Positions 8,215 to 18,144 of a stretch of DNA of 64,000 bases are shown here, piece after piece; position 1 is the stretch's first letter; every line of letters starts with the position of its first letter. This DNA is from Burkholderia sp. SRS-46 (GTDB taxonomy: Bacteria; Pseudomonadota; Gammaproteobacteria; Burkholderiales; Burkholderiaceae): contig NZ_PTXL01000003.1 of the NCBI RefSeq assembly GCF_004343775.1, forward strand, positions 124,001-188,000, written 5' to 3'. Under the pieces are notes generated by a model. The model did not search any database, was not told the DNA's origin, and saw only the letters and a program-made list of their open reading frames with translations. Made by a program: the position numbers and the translations under genes.

Positions 8215-8991
8215 CTAAAGCGTGGCGCGTTGCAGATCCGCGGGCGCACCGAGCAATTGTCGCCCGATCGTGTCGAGCACCGCCCGCTGGGCGTCGCGCA
8301 GGTAGAAGTGGCCGCCCGGAAACACGCGCACCGCCGCGACGCGTTCGTGGGCGCGCCATTGTTCGAGCTCGACGGCCCGCACGATCGGGTCGTCCGCGCC
8401 GCCGAGCACGGTGATCGGACAGCCGGGCGGCACGGCCGCCGGCCGGTACGCATCGAGCAGCGTCATGTCGGCGCGCAGCACGCGTACGAACGCCCGCGCG
8501 AAGTCGGGATAGCGCAGCAGCTCGTCGGGCATGCCGCCATAGCGGGACACCGAATCGAGCAGCGCCGCATCGGTCGCGCGCTCGATGAAGCGCCTCGGGC
8601 GCGTGGGGGGCGGCGGCAGCCACGACGACACGAACAGATGTACGGGCGTGCGTTCGAGCCGCGCCGCCAGCTCGAACGCGATCGCGCCGCCCATGCTGTG
8701 CCCGAACACCGCGAACGGCCGGTCGAGATACGGCTGCATCGCCGCGGCGATCTCGTCCGCGGCGATGTCCATGTGGGTGTACGGCTCCTCGTCGAAGCGG
8801 CTTTCACGCCCCGGCAACTGGACCGCGAACACGTCGATCGCGGGCGCCAGCGGACGGCACCAGTCGCGAAACACCGATGCGCCGGCGCCCGCATGCGCGA
8901 CGCAGAACAGCGACAGCCGCGCCCCCGCGGTCGGGATCGCGGACGGAAACCACGGGTTCGGCGGCGCTCGGTCGGTTGCCATCGCGTTCAC
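8215..8991 (-). CDS. Type II thioesterase
   Basis: A 258-residue alpha/beta hydrolase starting at the ATG at 8991, which overlaps the synthase stop by 4 bp (ATGA). The catalytic triad is visible: Ser99 in GHSMGG, Asp in GADDP, and His in GGHFYL. The N-terminal LFCVAHAGAGASVFRDW and VQLPGRESR motifs are those of discrete editing thioesterases of PKS/NRPS systems. These enzymes hydrolyse aberrant acyl groups from carrier-protein phosphopantetheine arms. Translational coupling to the synthase supports that role. Confidence 0.92.
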   Translation of the reverse strand: MNAMATDRAPPNPWFPSAIPTAGARLSLFCVAHAGAGASVFRDWCRPLAPAIDVFAVQLPGRESRFDEEPYTHMDIAADEIAAAMQPYLDRPFAVFGHSMGGAIAFELAARLERTPVHLFVSSWLPPPPTRPRRFIERATDAALLDSVSRYGGMPDELLRYPDFARAFVRVLRADMTLLDAYRPAAVPPGCPITVLGGADDPIVRAVELEQWRAHERVAAVRVFPGGHFYLRDAQRAVLDTIGRQLLGAPADLQRATL

Positions 8992-11900
8992 GCGGCAAGC
9001 GCGCCGGAAATCGCATCCAGAATGAACACGCGATCGTCGACGACGCCGAAATGCGCGCCGTCACGCGTGAACAGATTGAATTCGCCGATCGTGAAATCGC
9101 GCCACGCGAGCGCGTCCTCGTGCGTCACGTAGATGTCGTCCTTGCCCCGGAAACTGGTGATCGGGATCGCCCACGGCGAACTCGGCACGAAGACATAGCG
9201 GCTCGCCATCTCGAACTCCGCCCGCACGACGGGCAGCACGAGCTCGCGCAATTCCGGAATCGCGAGCATCTGCTCGGTCGCGTCGATCTGGAAATGGCGC
9301 AGCGCTTCGGCGAGCACGTCGTCCGATTGCCGGTAGAGCGGCGCGATGATGTCGAACTCGCGCAGCCCGACGAGCGTCGCCGCGAGCTTGCGCTCGAACG
9401 CGGCGTCGGCGACGAGCCGGTGCGGCGGCCGCGCGCCCGACGCGAACAGGTGCACGGGCGCAACGCCCTCGCGCTCGATCAGCGCGCGCGCCGTCTCGTA
9501 CATCGTGAGGCCGCCGATGCAGTGCCCGAAGAACGCGACCGGCTTGTCCAGCAGCGGGCGCAGTTCCGCGAGCAACCCGTCGACGAACGCGCCGATCCGG
9601 TTCACGGGCGGCTCGCCGATCCGCGACAGCCGGCCGGGCGGCTCGACCGCGAGAATCTCGGCGTCCGGGTCCGCGCCGTTCGCCCAGGCGCGATAGATCG
9701 CCGAGCCGCCGCCCGCGAACGGGAAGCAGATCAGCCGGTAGCGCGCGGCGGGATTCGGCCGAATCTCGACCAGCCAGCGTTCGTTCTGAGCCGGCAGCGC
9801 GGGCTGCGGCACGTGTATCGCGGCCGAGGCGGAAGCAGAGGCCGCGCGCGTGGCCTGCGCGGCGTCCGCCGGCCCGTTCGCCACGGCGCCGGCCGCCACC
9901 TTGACCTTCGGCAGCAATTCGTCGACGAGCTGTTCGAGACTCGGCCCCTTCAGCATCGCGGCGGCCGGCAGCCGCACGCCGACGGCCGCATCGAGCTGGT
10001 TGATCAGCGTGATCGCCATCAGCGAATCGAGGCCGAGCTCGCGCAGCGGCTGCGTCGCATCGAACTCGCCCTTGATTTCGAGCACGGCGCGAACCATCTG
10101 GCCGACGATGTCGCGCAACACGTCGCGCCGCTCGCTGTCCGGCACGGCCGCCAACCGCGCGTCGACCTGCGCGCGCGTGAAGAGCGCATTGGCCGCCTGC
10201 GCGGGCGCGCCGCGCACGAGCCGCTCCAGCAGCGCCGGGAGCTTCGAATACTGCGCGGCCCATTGCGGCCACTCGGTGATCGTGACGACGCCTTGCTGCA
10301 GGCCGCGCGCGAGAATCGCGTGCAGCAGCGCAATGCCGTCCTCCGCGTCGATGTATTCGGTGCCGCGCGCGCGCCAGATCGCCTCGCCCCGCTCGCCCGA
10401 CTCGGTCGCGAGGCCCGCGCCGCCCCACGGCCCCCAGTTGATCGTCTGCGCGGGCAGGCCGAGCCGGCGGCGATACTCGGCGAGGCCGTCGAGGAACGCG
10501 TTGCCGGCGACATAGTTCGCCTGCCCCATCGCGCCCGTCACGCTCAGCACCGACGAGAACAGCACGAAATGGTCGAGCGGCAGGTGGCGCGTCTCCGCGT
10601 GCAGCACCCAGCCGCCGAGCACCTTCGGACCGGTGGTGCGCGCGAACTTGTCCCAATCCATCTGCGCGAGCACGCCGTCGTCGAGATTGCCCGCGCAGTG
10701 AAACACGCCCTTCAGCGGCGGCAATTCGGCGCCGATCCGCTCGATCAGCGTGCGCGTGTCGGCCGCGCGCGCGACGTCGGCCTGCTTGACGACCACGTTC
10801 GCGCCCTGCTGCCGCCAGCGGTCGAGCACCGCCGCGACCTGCTCGCCGGGCGCGCGGCGCGCGGTCAGCACCAGATGGCGGACGCCCTGCTCCGTAACGA
10901 GCCAGTCCGCCACCTTCAGCCCGAGCGCACCGAGCCCGCCCGTCAGCAGATAGGTCGCGGCCGGGTCGAACGGCGGGACGATCCGCTCGGGCGCCGGTTC
11001 GTCGTCGCGATCGAGGCGCAACGCATGGCGTCGCCCCGCACGCAACGCGACTTCTTCCTCGGCGTCGCTCGCGAACAGCTCGGCGGCAAGCGCCGCGACA
11101 TCCTCTTCCCCGCCGATGTCGATCGTCCCGGCCCACAGCTCCGGATACTCGAGCGCCGCGACCCGCCCGATCCCGCACACCGACGCCTGCAGCGGGTCGC
11201 CGCCCGCCGCGCGCGGCACGGGCGCGTGCGCGCCGCGCGTGACGAGCCACACGCGCGGCATCGCGTCGGCGTGGGCTTCGGCATCTGCTTCGGCGAGCGT
11301 CGCGAGCGCCCGCACGAGCGCGAGCGTGCCGCCGCTCACCCGCCGCTCCGCCGCCGCGAGCGCGTCGACCGTGGTGGTTTCGTCAATGCGTTCGCCGAGC
11401 CCATGCGCGAGCACGACGCCCAGGCCGCCGGCCGAACCGGCGGGGCGCGCAGCCAGCGCGGCGCTCAACGCCGCATGGATGTCGGCTTCCGTGCCGCGGT
11501 CCGGCATCGGCAGGACGGACGCGCGATGCCCGAGCGCGCGCAGCTGCACATCGAGCGCATCGGCGACGCCGCGCTCGGCGCCGGCAACGATCAGCCAGTC
11601 CGCCGGCTCGACCACCGGCGCGTCCGGCAACGGCTGCGCCGGCCGCTCGACCCAGTCGAGCCGATGCAGCGCGCGGTTGCGCGCCGACGCGGCATGCGGC
11701 GCGATCTGCGCGCGCGTGATCGGCTTCACGGTCAGGCCGCCGAGCAGCGCGACCGGCGCGCCGTCGTCGTCGTAGATCTCGATGTCGAACGTGACGACGT
11801 CGGCCTGCGCCGCATCGCGCCGTTTCGCCCGCACCCATACGCGATCGGCGCCCGCGCGGACGATCTCGAACCGCTCGATCGAAATGGGCAGCCACGTGCC

Positions 11901-14900
11901 CTCCGGCTTCGCTTCGAGGCCGGCCAGGCTCCGGTAATCGGGCACGAGCGCCGGATAGCTATGCAGGCACGCATCGAGCAGCGCCGGATGCAGCGGATAC
12001 GCGGCCGCATCGAGATGCTCGGGCAACTGAACGCGGCTCACCGCTTCGTCGTCGCCCTGCCACAGCGCGACGATGCCGCGAAAACCCGGCCCGTAGCCGA
12101 ACCCCAGCGGCGCGATCGCGTCGTAGTAGCGCGACGGCTCGATCGGCGTCATCCGCTCGACGCCGGCCGCGGCCGGCAACGGCGTCGCGAGCGGCGCGAG
12201 GCGCGGCGCCGCGAGCGCGCTCACGCGCGCGCGGAGGTGCCGATGCCATGCATCGCCGGTCGTATCGCGACTCGCGAGCTCGGCGTCGACGTCGCTGCCG
12301 TCGCCCTGCAGAATGGTCTGCACGGCGCGCACCCCGTCGTCGGGAACGACGAGCGCATCGTCGTAAGTCAGCGAATCGATCGCGACCGCCGCGCCGCCCG
12401 CCCGCTCGCGCCCGGCTGCCGCGAGCGCGACGAGCCCGGCCGCGACCGGCAGCACCGCCATCCCGAAGATCCGGTGATCGGTGAGCCACGGTATCGCGTC
12501 GAGGTCGTACGTGGCCGCGAACTGCCAGGCGGCCAGCGGCGACGACAGGCGCTGGCCGGGAATGTCCGCGCCCGGCCCCGCCGCCGCGCCGGCATGCCCC
12601 ACCGCCCCGCCCCGGCCGGCGTCGAGCCAGTAGCGTTCACGCTCGAACGCATAGGTCGGCGCGGACACGCGGCGCCGCGCATACGGCCGATCGAACGCGC
12701 GCCAGTCGACCGGCGCGCCGCTGCGCCACAGCGCGCCAAGCGTCGCCGTCAGCTCGCCCCATTCGCGGTCGCGGCCGATCGATGCGAGGAAGCGCCGGCC
12801 GCCGGCCTCGTCGCGCCCCAGGATCTGCTGCGCAAGCGACACGAGCGTCGTGCCCGGGCCGACTTCGACGAAATCGACGATGCCGGCCTGCGCGAGCGCC
12901 TGCACGCCTGCGATGAACTGTACCGGCTGCAATGCGTGGTCGCGCCAGTACGCGGGGGGCGGCGGGGCGGCGGCGAGCGCGCCCGACAGGTTCGCGACCA
13001 GCGGAATCTTCGGCTTCGCCGCGTGATGGCGGCCCGCGAGCGCTTCGAGTTCGGCCGCCGCGTCGGCCATCAACGGCGAATGGAACGCATGCGACACGGT
13101 GAGCTCGCGCCCGCCGATGCCGGCCTGCTGCGCGCGTGCGAACACGTCGGCGACGGCATCCGCGCGGCCCGACACGACGGTGTTCTCGGGGCCGTTGTAC
13201 GCGGCGATGGAAATGGCCTGCGGATCGCTGGCGTCGAGCAGCCGCTTGACCGTCTCGCCGTCGGCGAACAGCGCCGCCATCGCGCCGCCCGTCGGCAACG
13301 CCTGCATCAACCGGCCGCGCGCCGCGATCAGCGCGATGCACGTTTCGAGGTCGTAGCAGCCGGCCACGCACGCCGCCGCATATTCGCCGACGCTGTGACC
13401 GAGCACCGCGTCCGGCACGATGCCCCACGATCGCCACAGCTCGGCGAGCGACCATTCGATCGCAAACAGCGCCGGCTGAGCGTAGGCAGTCTGATCGATC
13501 AGCGCCGTCGCGCCCGCCTCGCCGTAGAGGACCGACAGCAGCGGCTTGCCGAGATGCGGGCGCAACAGCGCGTCGCAGCGGTCGAGCGCATCGCGAAACA
13601 CCGGCTGGGTCCGGTACAGCGCGGCCGCCATCCCGGCGTACTGCGCCCCTTGCCCGGTAAACAGGAACGCAAGCGGCCGCTTGCCGCCGCGCTCCGTCAC
13701 GGCCTGCGCGGCGAGTTGCGCCGACAGCTCGGCCACCGTGGCGCCGACCGCCGTCAGTCGCACGTTGAGCGGCGCGCGGCCGGTATTCGCGGTGTAGCAG
13801 AGGTCGGCGACCGGCGCATCCGTCGTCGCCAGATACTGGCGCCAGCGGTCCGCGAGCGCGGCAAGCGCGGACGACGAGCGGGCCGACAGCGCGAGGACGT
13901 TCAGCGGCCGGTCGTTCTGCGCCGCCGCCGGCGCGCGCACGGGCGCCTCCTCGAGCACGGCGAATGCATTCGTGCCGCCGAGGCCGAGCGAATTGACGGC
14001 CGCGAAACGCGGCGCGGCATCGCGCGGCCAGTCGCGCAGCGCGGTGTTCACGAAGAACGGCGTTTGCGCGAACGGAATCTTCGGGTTCGGCGTGTCGAAA
14101 TTCAGGCTCGGCGGAATCTGCCCGCGATCGAGCGCGAGCGCGGCCTTGATCACGCTCGCGACCCCCGACGCCTGTTCGAGGTGCCCGATGTTGGTCTTCA
14201 CCGAGCCGACCGCGCAAAAGCCGGTGTCCTGCGTGTGCCGCCGGAACGCCTTGGTCAGCGCGTCGATTTCGAGCGGATCGCCGACCACCGTGCCGGTGCC
14301 GTGGGTTTCGACGTAGCCGACCGCGCGCGGCGCGACGCCCGCGCAACCGAACGCGTCGAGCATCGCCTTGGCCTGTCCGCTCACGCTCGACGCCGTGTAG
14401 CTCACCTTCGATCCGCCGTCGTTGTTGATCGCGGTGCCGCGGATCACCGCATAGATGTGGTCGCCGTCCGCGAGCGCATCGTCGACGTGCTTCAGCACGA
14501 TCGCGCCCGCGCCGCTGCCGAACACCGTGCCTTGCGCATGCGCGTCGAATGCGCGGCAATGGCCGTCCGGCGACAGGATGTCGCCTTGGCGCGCGGTATA
14601 GCCAGCGATATGCGGCACGCGCACGGTCGACGCGCCGGCGATCGCCATGTCGCATTCGCCGTTCAGGATGCTGCTGCACGCGAGATGGATCGCGACGAGC
14701 GACGTCGAGCACGCGGTCTGCACGGTGACGCTCGGCCCCGTCAGGTTCAGCTTGTACGATACCCGCGTCGCGAGAAAATCCTTGTCGTTGCCGATGTGCT
14801 CGACGCCGCCCGTCGAGCCGCGCAGCGCGGGGTTCGACGCGAAGTAGCTGCTGACCACGCCGCCCGCGCCGGCGAACACGCCGATCGACGCGTCGCTGGC

Positions 14901-15311
14901 GCCGGCCCCGTAGCCGGCGTCTTCGAGCGCATCGTGGACGACTTCGAGAAAGACCCGGTGCTGCGGATCGATCACGCGCGCTTCGCGCGGCGAATATTCG
15001 AAGAGGCCCGCGTCGAAGCGGTCGAAATCGTCGATGACGGGCGACGCCTTCACATAGTCCGGCGCGGCGAGCTGCGCGGGATCGACGCCCGCGCGCAGCA
15101 GCGTCGCATCGTCGAATGAACGGATCGACTCGACGCCGTCGACGAGGTTCTGCCAGAATGCGCGCCAGTCGTTCGCGCCCGGCAGGCGGCAGCCGATCCC
15201 GACGATCGCGACGCCGCCATGCGCCGTCGACGCCGGCTCGCTGGGACCAGGGGCCGCATCCGGGGTGGCGTTCGCATCGCCGGCCGGCTCCGGCTGGTTC
15301 GCCGCCGTCAT
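8988..15311 (-). CDS. Type I polyketide synthase, KS-AT-DH-KR-ACP-TE
   Basis: A 2107-residue single-module synthase from the ATG at 15311. Domains by residue: KS 33-455 (Cys201 in TACSTS, His337 in ETHGTG, His377 in NIGHLE); AT 545-860 (Ser640 in GHSVGE; HAFH at 741-744 predicts malonyl-CoA); DH about 920-1200 (His946 in H-x3-G-x4-P, Asp1113 in LLDAC); KR about 1215-1665 (GGLGALG at 1458, Tyr1600, Asn1604; LDD at 1543-1545 predicts a B-type D-hydroxyl product); ACP 1730-1805 (Ser1763 in LGLDSL); TE 1845-2107, of type II-like sequence, with the nucleophile elbow GHCIGG, so Cys1931 replaces Ser, plus Asp2058/2059 and His2087. There is no ER, MT or docking domain. With one module it is either a single-extension or an iterative enzyme; ATGA overlaps join it to the ACP and thioesterase genes. 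Confidence 0.95.
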   Translation of the reverse strand: MTAANQPEPAGDANATPDAAPGPSEPASTAHGGVAIVGIGCRLPGANDWRAFWQNLVDGVESIRSFDDATLLRAGVDPAQLAAPDYVKASPVIDDFDRFDAGLFEYSPREARVIDPQHRVFLEVVHDALEDAGYGAGASDASIGVFAGAGGVVSSYFASNPALRGSTGGVEHIGNDKDFLATRVSYKLNLTGPSVTVQTACSTSLVAIHLACSSILNGECDMAIAGASTVRVPHIAGYTARQGDILSPDGHCRAFDAHAQGTVFGSGAGAIVLKHVDDALADGDHIYAVIRGTAINNDGGSKVSYTASSVSGQAKAMLDAFGCAGVAPRAVGYVETHGTGTVVGDPLEIDALTKAFRRHTQDTGFCAVGSVKTNIGHLEQASGVASVIKAALALDRGQIPPSLNFDTPNPKIPFAQTPFFVNTALRDWPRDAAPRFAAVNSLGLGGTNAFAVLEEAPVRAPAAAQNDRPLNVLALSARSSSALAALADRWRQYLATTDAPVADLCYTANTGRAPLNVRLTAVGATVAELSAQLAAQAVTERGGKRPLAFLFTGQGAQYAGMAAALYRTQPVFRDALDRCDALLRPHLGKPLLSVLYGEAGATALIDQTAYAQPALFAIEWSLAELWRSWGIVPDAVLGHSVGEYAAACVAGCYDLETCIALIAARGRLMQALPTGGAMAALFADGETVKRLLDASDPQAISIAAYNGPENTVVSGRADAVADVFARAQQAGIGGRELTVSHAFHSPLMADAAAELEALAGRHHAAKPKIPLVANLSGALAAAPPPPAYWRDHALQPVQFIAGVQALAQAGIVDFVEVGPGTTLVSLAQQILGRDEAGGRRFLASIGRDREWGELTATLGALWRSGAPVDWRAFDRPYARRRVSAPTYAFERERYWLDAGRGGAVGHAGAAAGPGADIPGQRLSSPLAAWQFAATYDLDAIPWLTDHRIFGMAVLPVAAGLVALAAAGRERAGGAAVAIDSLTYDDALVVPDDGVRAVQTILQGDGSDVDAELASRDTTGDAWHRHLRARVSALAAPRLAPLATPLPAAAGVERMTPIEPSRYYDAIAPLGFGYGPGFRGIVALWQGDDEAVSRVQLPEHLDAAAYPLHPALLDACLHSYPALVPDYRSLAGLEAKPEGTWLPISIERFEIVRAGADRVWVRAKRRDAAQADVVTFDIEIYDDDGAPVALLGGLTVKPITRAQIAPHAASARNRALHRLDWVERPAQPLPDAPVVEPADWLIVAGAERGVADALDVQLRALGHRASVLPMPDRGTEADIHAALSAALAARPAGSAGGLGVVLAHGLGERIDETTTVDALAAAERRVSGGTLALVRALATLAEADAEAHADAMPRVWLVTRGAHAPVPRAAGGDPLQASVCGIGRVAALEYPELWAGTIDIGGEEDVAALAAELFASDAEEEVALRAGRRHALRLDRDDEPAPERIVPPFDPAATYLLTGGLGALGLKVADWLVTEQGVRHLVLTARRAPGEQVAAVLDRWRQQGANVVVKQADVARAADTRTLIERIGAELPPLKGVFHCAGNLDDGVLAQMDWDKFARTTGPKVLGGWVLHAETRHLPLDHFVLFSSVLSVTGAMGQANYVAGNAFLDGLAEYRRRLGLPAQTINWGPWGGAGLATESGERGEAIWRARGTEYIDAEDGIALLHAILARGLQQGVVTITEWPQWAAQYSKLPALLERLVRGAPAQAANALFTRAQVDARLAAVPDSERRDVLRDIVGQMVRAVLEIKGEFDATQPLRELGLDSLMAITLINQLDAAVGVRLPAAAMLKGPSLEQLVDELLPKVKVAAGAVANGPADAAQATRAASASASAAIHVPQPALPAQNERWLVEIRPNPAARYRLICFPFAGGGSAIYRAWANGADPDAEILAVEPPGRLSRIGEPPVNRIGAFVDGLLAELRPLLDKPVAFFGHCIGGLTMYETARALIEREGVAPVHLFASGARPPHRLVADAAFERKLAATLVGLREFDIIAPLYRQSDDVLAEALRHFQIDATEQMLAIPELRELVLPVVRAEFEMASRYVFVPSSPWAIPITSFRGKDDIYVTHEDALAWRDFTIGEFNLFTRDGAHFGVVDDRVFILDAISGALAA

Positions 15312-15670
15312 CCGCGCGCCCCCCGCCGTTGCCGGCGGCGCTCGCTCGCCGCCTGCGCATCGGCCAGTTCGTCGCCTGCATCGGCCGGCACCGCCGTGTC
15401 GTCGAACAGACGCTGGTACGCGTCGACGAGTTGCCCGACCGTCTGCACCGACGTGATCGGCACGAGCGTCTGGAACGGGTCCGCGCCGAACGTCAGTTCG
15501 AGATCGAAGACGAGCTGCGCGAGATCGAGCGAGCTCAGGCCGAGCGTCGCGTTCAGCTTGTCGTCGTCGCGCGGCTCGCGAGGCGGCAGCCCGTGCTGGT
15601 TCATGATGCGAGTCACCGCGGCATGGACGAGACGCTCGGTCTCGTGGCGATCGAAGCGCTGGGTCAGCAT
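15308..15670 (-). CDS. Discrete acyl carrier protein
   Basis: A 120-residue protein starting at the ATG at 15670, which overlaps the end of the ketoreductase gene by 7 bp. The carrier helix-II motif reads LGLSSLDL, with the phosphopantetheine Ser preceded by Ser instead of the usual Asp. The C-terminal 30 residues are a basic, Ala/Arg-rich tail that overlaps the synthase start. Together with the acyl-AMP ligase two genes upstream it probably carries the starter unit that is loaded onto the synthase KS. Confidence 0.85.
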   Translation of the reverse strand: MLTQRFDRHETERLVHAAVTRIMNQHGLPPREPRDDDKLNATLGLSSLDLAQLVFDLELTFGADPFQTLVPITSVQTVGQLVDAYQRLFDDTAVPADAGDELADAQAASERRRQRRGARG

Positions 15671-16404
15671 GTGATGCCTCCGTCGACTGCGATGGTTTGC
15701 CCGGTCACGAACGCGGCGCGTTCGGATACGAGGAATTCGACGACGTTCGCGATGTCGGCCGTGTCGGCGAGCCGCCCGAGCGGCGTGCGCCGGGCGATCC
15801 GCGCCCGCGCGGTCTCGTCGAGGTGCTGGACCATGTCGCTCTCGAAGTAGCCGGGCGCGACCGAGTTCACGCGGATGCTGCGCGCGCCGAGTTCGCGCGC
15901 GAGGCTGCGCGTCAGGCCGTCGAGCGCCGCCTTCGTCGCGCTGTACACGGCCACCCCGGCGTGGCCGCGAATCGCGTTGACCGACGCGATGTTCACGACG
16001 GCGCCGTGGTTCGCGCGGATCATCCACTTCGCGCAGCACTGCGTGAGCAGGATCGTGCCGGTCAGGTTGACCGCGATCATCTGCTCGATCAACTCCCCGC
16101 GCATCAGCGTCAGGAGACCGTCGTGGCTCACGCCCGCGTTGTTGACGAGCGCGCCGACGCCGCCCCAGCGCTCGGCCACGCCCGCGACGAACGCCGACAC
16201 CGCCTCGCCGTCCGTGCTGTCGACCTGCTCCCAGTGAAACCGCGCGCCGCGCGTATCGCGCTCGATCAGATCCTCGATCTCGGCCGTGCGCGAACGGCTG
16301 AACGTCGCGACCCGCCGGCCCGCGTCCAGGAACGCGCGCACCAGCGCGAGCCCCAGCCCCCTGCTTCCGCCACTGATGATGACCACGTCGTCTGCATCGC
16401 TCAT
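15664..16404 (-). CDS. 3-oxoacyl-ACP reductase (FabG-like SDR)
   Basis: A 246-residue SDR starting at the ATG at 16404, overlapping the ligase stop (ATGA). Motifs are complete: IISGGSRGLG for cofactor binding, NNAG, catalytic Ser in NIASVNA, Tyr-x3-Lys in YSATK, and the C-terminal GQTIAVDGG. FabG-type enzymes reduce beta-ketoacyl thioesters on carrier proteins with NADPH. Since the synthase has its own KR, this enzyme may act on the starter attached to the discrete ACP or on the released product. Confidence 0.88.
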   Translation of the reverse strand: MSDADDVVIISGGSRGLGLALVRAFLDAGRRVATFSRSRTAEIEDLIERDTRGARFHWEQVDSTDGEAVSAFVAGVAERWGGVGALVNNAGVSHDGLLTLMRGELIEQMIAVNLTGTILLTQCCAKWMIRANHGAVVNIASVNAIRGHAGVAVYSATKAALDGLTRSLARELGARSIRVNSVAPGYFESDMVQHLDETARARIARRTPLGRLADTADIANVVEFLVSERAAFVTGQTIAVDGGITC

Positions 16405-17765
16405 ACGGGTTGCTCCGTCGTTCGTGACGCCCTGGCTTTCTTGAACCGGTCGTTGTGATGCGCGCCTTCCTCGATCACGATATGGACCGGCACCTTGAAA
16501 CGTTCGAGACGGCTCGCGCAGAATTCGCGCAGCCGCGCGGCGAGCGCCGCCGGCACCTCCGGCTCGATCAGCGACACGCTCGCGACGACCACATGCCCGG
16601 TCACCGGGTTTGGCCGTCCCGACACGGTGACGTCGCGCACGTTGCCGGCCGCCAGCAGCGTGTTCTCGACCTCGCTCGGATAGACCTTCTCGCCGCCGAC
16701 GTTGATGATTTCCGAACGGCGCCCGAGCACGCGCACGTAGTCGCCGTCGGTCTCGACGACATCCTGCGTGTTGAACCAGCCCGCGTCGTCGAACGGCGAC
16801 GGCGCGTTCAGGTAGCCGAGCATCGCCGTTTCCGAGCGCACCCACAGCACGCCGTCGACGATCCGGTGCTCGAAGCCGTCCGTGCCGAGCTTCATCCACA
16901 GCGAGCCGGAATCTTTCGACTGCGTCGGCAGGATGCCGAGCTCGGACAGTCCATACGTCTGCTTCAGCTTCACGCCCGGCAGCGCGTCGTGCAGCGCGAC
17001 GAGCGTCGTGGCGGGCATCGGCTCGGTGCCGTACGTGACGAGCTTCAGCGACGACAGGTCGTGGCGCGCGCCCGCATCGGAGATCAGCATCATGTTGAGG
17101 AAGGTCGGGCTGGTCGGCAGCAGTTCGACGCGGTGACGCGCGATCGCTTCGCAGACGGCATCGGGCGTCCGGTTGGCCGGCGTCACGATCGTGCCGCCCT
17201 GGCTCAGCACGTTGAGCAGCGTGTTGATGCCGCCGATGTGATCGAGCATCAGGAACACGAGCGTCACGTACGCGCGCCCCTTCGCCCGTTCGAGCTTCGC
17301 GATCATGCGGTCGAGGTCGAGCAGCGACGCCTTGCTGTTGCCGGTCGACCCGGAGCTGAACAGAATCAGGCCGGCCGCGTCGGCGGCGCGCAGCCGCTCG
17401 ATCAGCGGATGCGCATCGGCCGGCGGCGCGCGACGCTCGACCCGCGCGGCCCCGGCCGCGTCGAACGTGACGACGAACCCGGATTCCGCGATCTCGATGA
17501 ACGCATCGCGCTTCACGCCGGCCGACGTGATCGGCACGACGATCGCGCCGGCGAACGCGAGCGCCAGCAACAGCGCGCAGACGTTCGGCGCGTAATCGCC
17601 GCACACCGCGACGGTGTCGCCGCGCCGCACGCCCCACCGGTCGAGTTCGCCGCGCCAGACGTCGATCCGCTCGCAAAACGCGTCGTACGCGACGGTCTCG
17701 TCCGCCGACACGAGACACGGACGCGCGCCGAACGCACGCATCCGCTGCAGGAGAGAGGTCGTCAT
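16401..17765 (-). CDS. Acyl-AMP ligase (fatty acid/aryl acid:ACP or CoA ligase)
   Basis: A 454-residue member of the adenylate-forming superfamily starting at the ATG at 17765. The phosphate loop is SSGSTGNSK (137-145), the A5 motif YGLSELG (271-277), the hinge-side Asp335 and GRR (348-350), and the A10 catalytic Lys is Lys442 or Lys443 in NDRFKK. It is about 60-100 residues shorter than typical acyl-CoA synthetases because the N-terminal domain is compact. Position next to a discrete ACP suggests that it activates a carboxylic acid starter and loads it on that ACP; the substrate cannot be read from the sequence. Confidence 0.88.
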   Translation of the reverse strand: MTTSLLQRMRAFGARPCLVSADETVAYDAFCERIDVWRGELDRWGVRRGDTVAVCGDYAPNVCALLLALAFAGAIVVPITSAGVKRDAFIEIAESGFVVTFDAAGAARVERRAPPADAHPLIERLRAADAAGLILFSSGSTGNSKASLLDLDRMIAKLERAKGRAYVTLVFLMLDHIGGINTLLNVLSQGGTIVTPANRTPDAVCEAIARHRVELLPTSPTFLNMMLISDAGARHDLSSLKLVTYGTEPMPATTLVALHDALPGVKLKQTYGLSELGILPTQSKDSGSLWMKLGTDGFEHRIVDGVLWVRSETAMLGYLNAPSPFDDAGWFNTQDVVETDGDYVRVLGRRSEIINVGGEKVYPSEVENTLLAAGNVRDVTVSGRPNPVTGHVVVASVSLIEPEVPAALAARLREFCASRLERFKVPVHIVIEEGAHHNDRFKKARASRTTEQPV

Positions 17766-17772
17766 CGCGCGC

Positions 17773-18054
17773 TCACCGGGATGCTGGGAAAGTCGCCGAA
17801 TGGTCGTTCGCCGGCCCGTACGCCGCCAACTGGACCGCGACCGCCATCGCCTCCCGCAGCGGCTGGCCGAGCAGCTTGCCAGCCGTGTTGTCGTCGATCG
17901 CGGTGCGCAGCACGGACTGGAACGCATCGACCGCGAGCAGGCCGACCCGCAACTGCGTATCGGCGAGCAGGCGGAACGCCTCGTACGCGTCGTTCAGGCT
18001 CTGCACCCATTGCTGATAGGCCAACGCTTGACTCGGGTTGACTTCGATTGACAT
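17773..18054 (-). CDS. Small helical protein, phasin-like pattern, function unknown
   Basis: A 93-residue protein starting at the ATG at 18054 with GGAGGCTGTCGCG upstream; its stop is 7 bp before the ligase start. It has no membrane segment and is a continuous amphipathic helix pattern (YQQWVQSLNDAYEAFRLLADTQ, then AVDAFQSVLRTAID). This resembles the helical repeats of phasins only loosely. As second gene of the polyketide operon it might be a structural or carrier accessory protein. Family unknown. Confidence 0.6.
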   Translation of the reverse strand: MSIEVNPSQALAYQQWVQSLNDAYEAFRLLADTQLRVGLLAVDAFQSVLRTAIDDNTAGKLLGQPLREAMAVAVQLAAYGPANDHSATFPASR

Positions 18055-18144
18055 CGCGACAGCCTCCTCATCGAAGACGAGCATGCCCGGCGGCGCCCTC
18101 GCCGCGCGCATGCATCGTCGTGAAATATGGGCGGGGTGCGCCCG

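Noticed and set aside
8877..15119. A 2080-codon plus-strand open frame antisense to the polyketide synthase
   Set aside because: It is an artefact of very high GC: composition is almost entirely Arg/Ala/Gly/Pro with no domain, and the opposite strand encodes clear KS-AT-DH-KR-ACP-TE motifs with catalytic residues.
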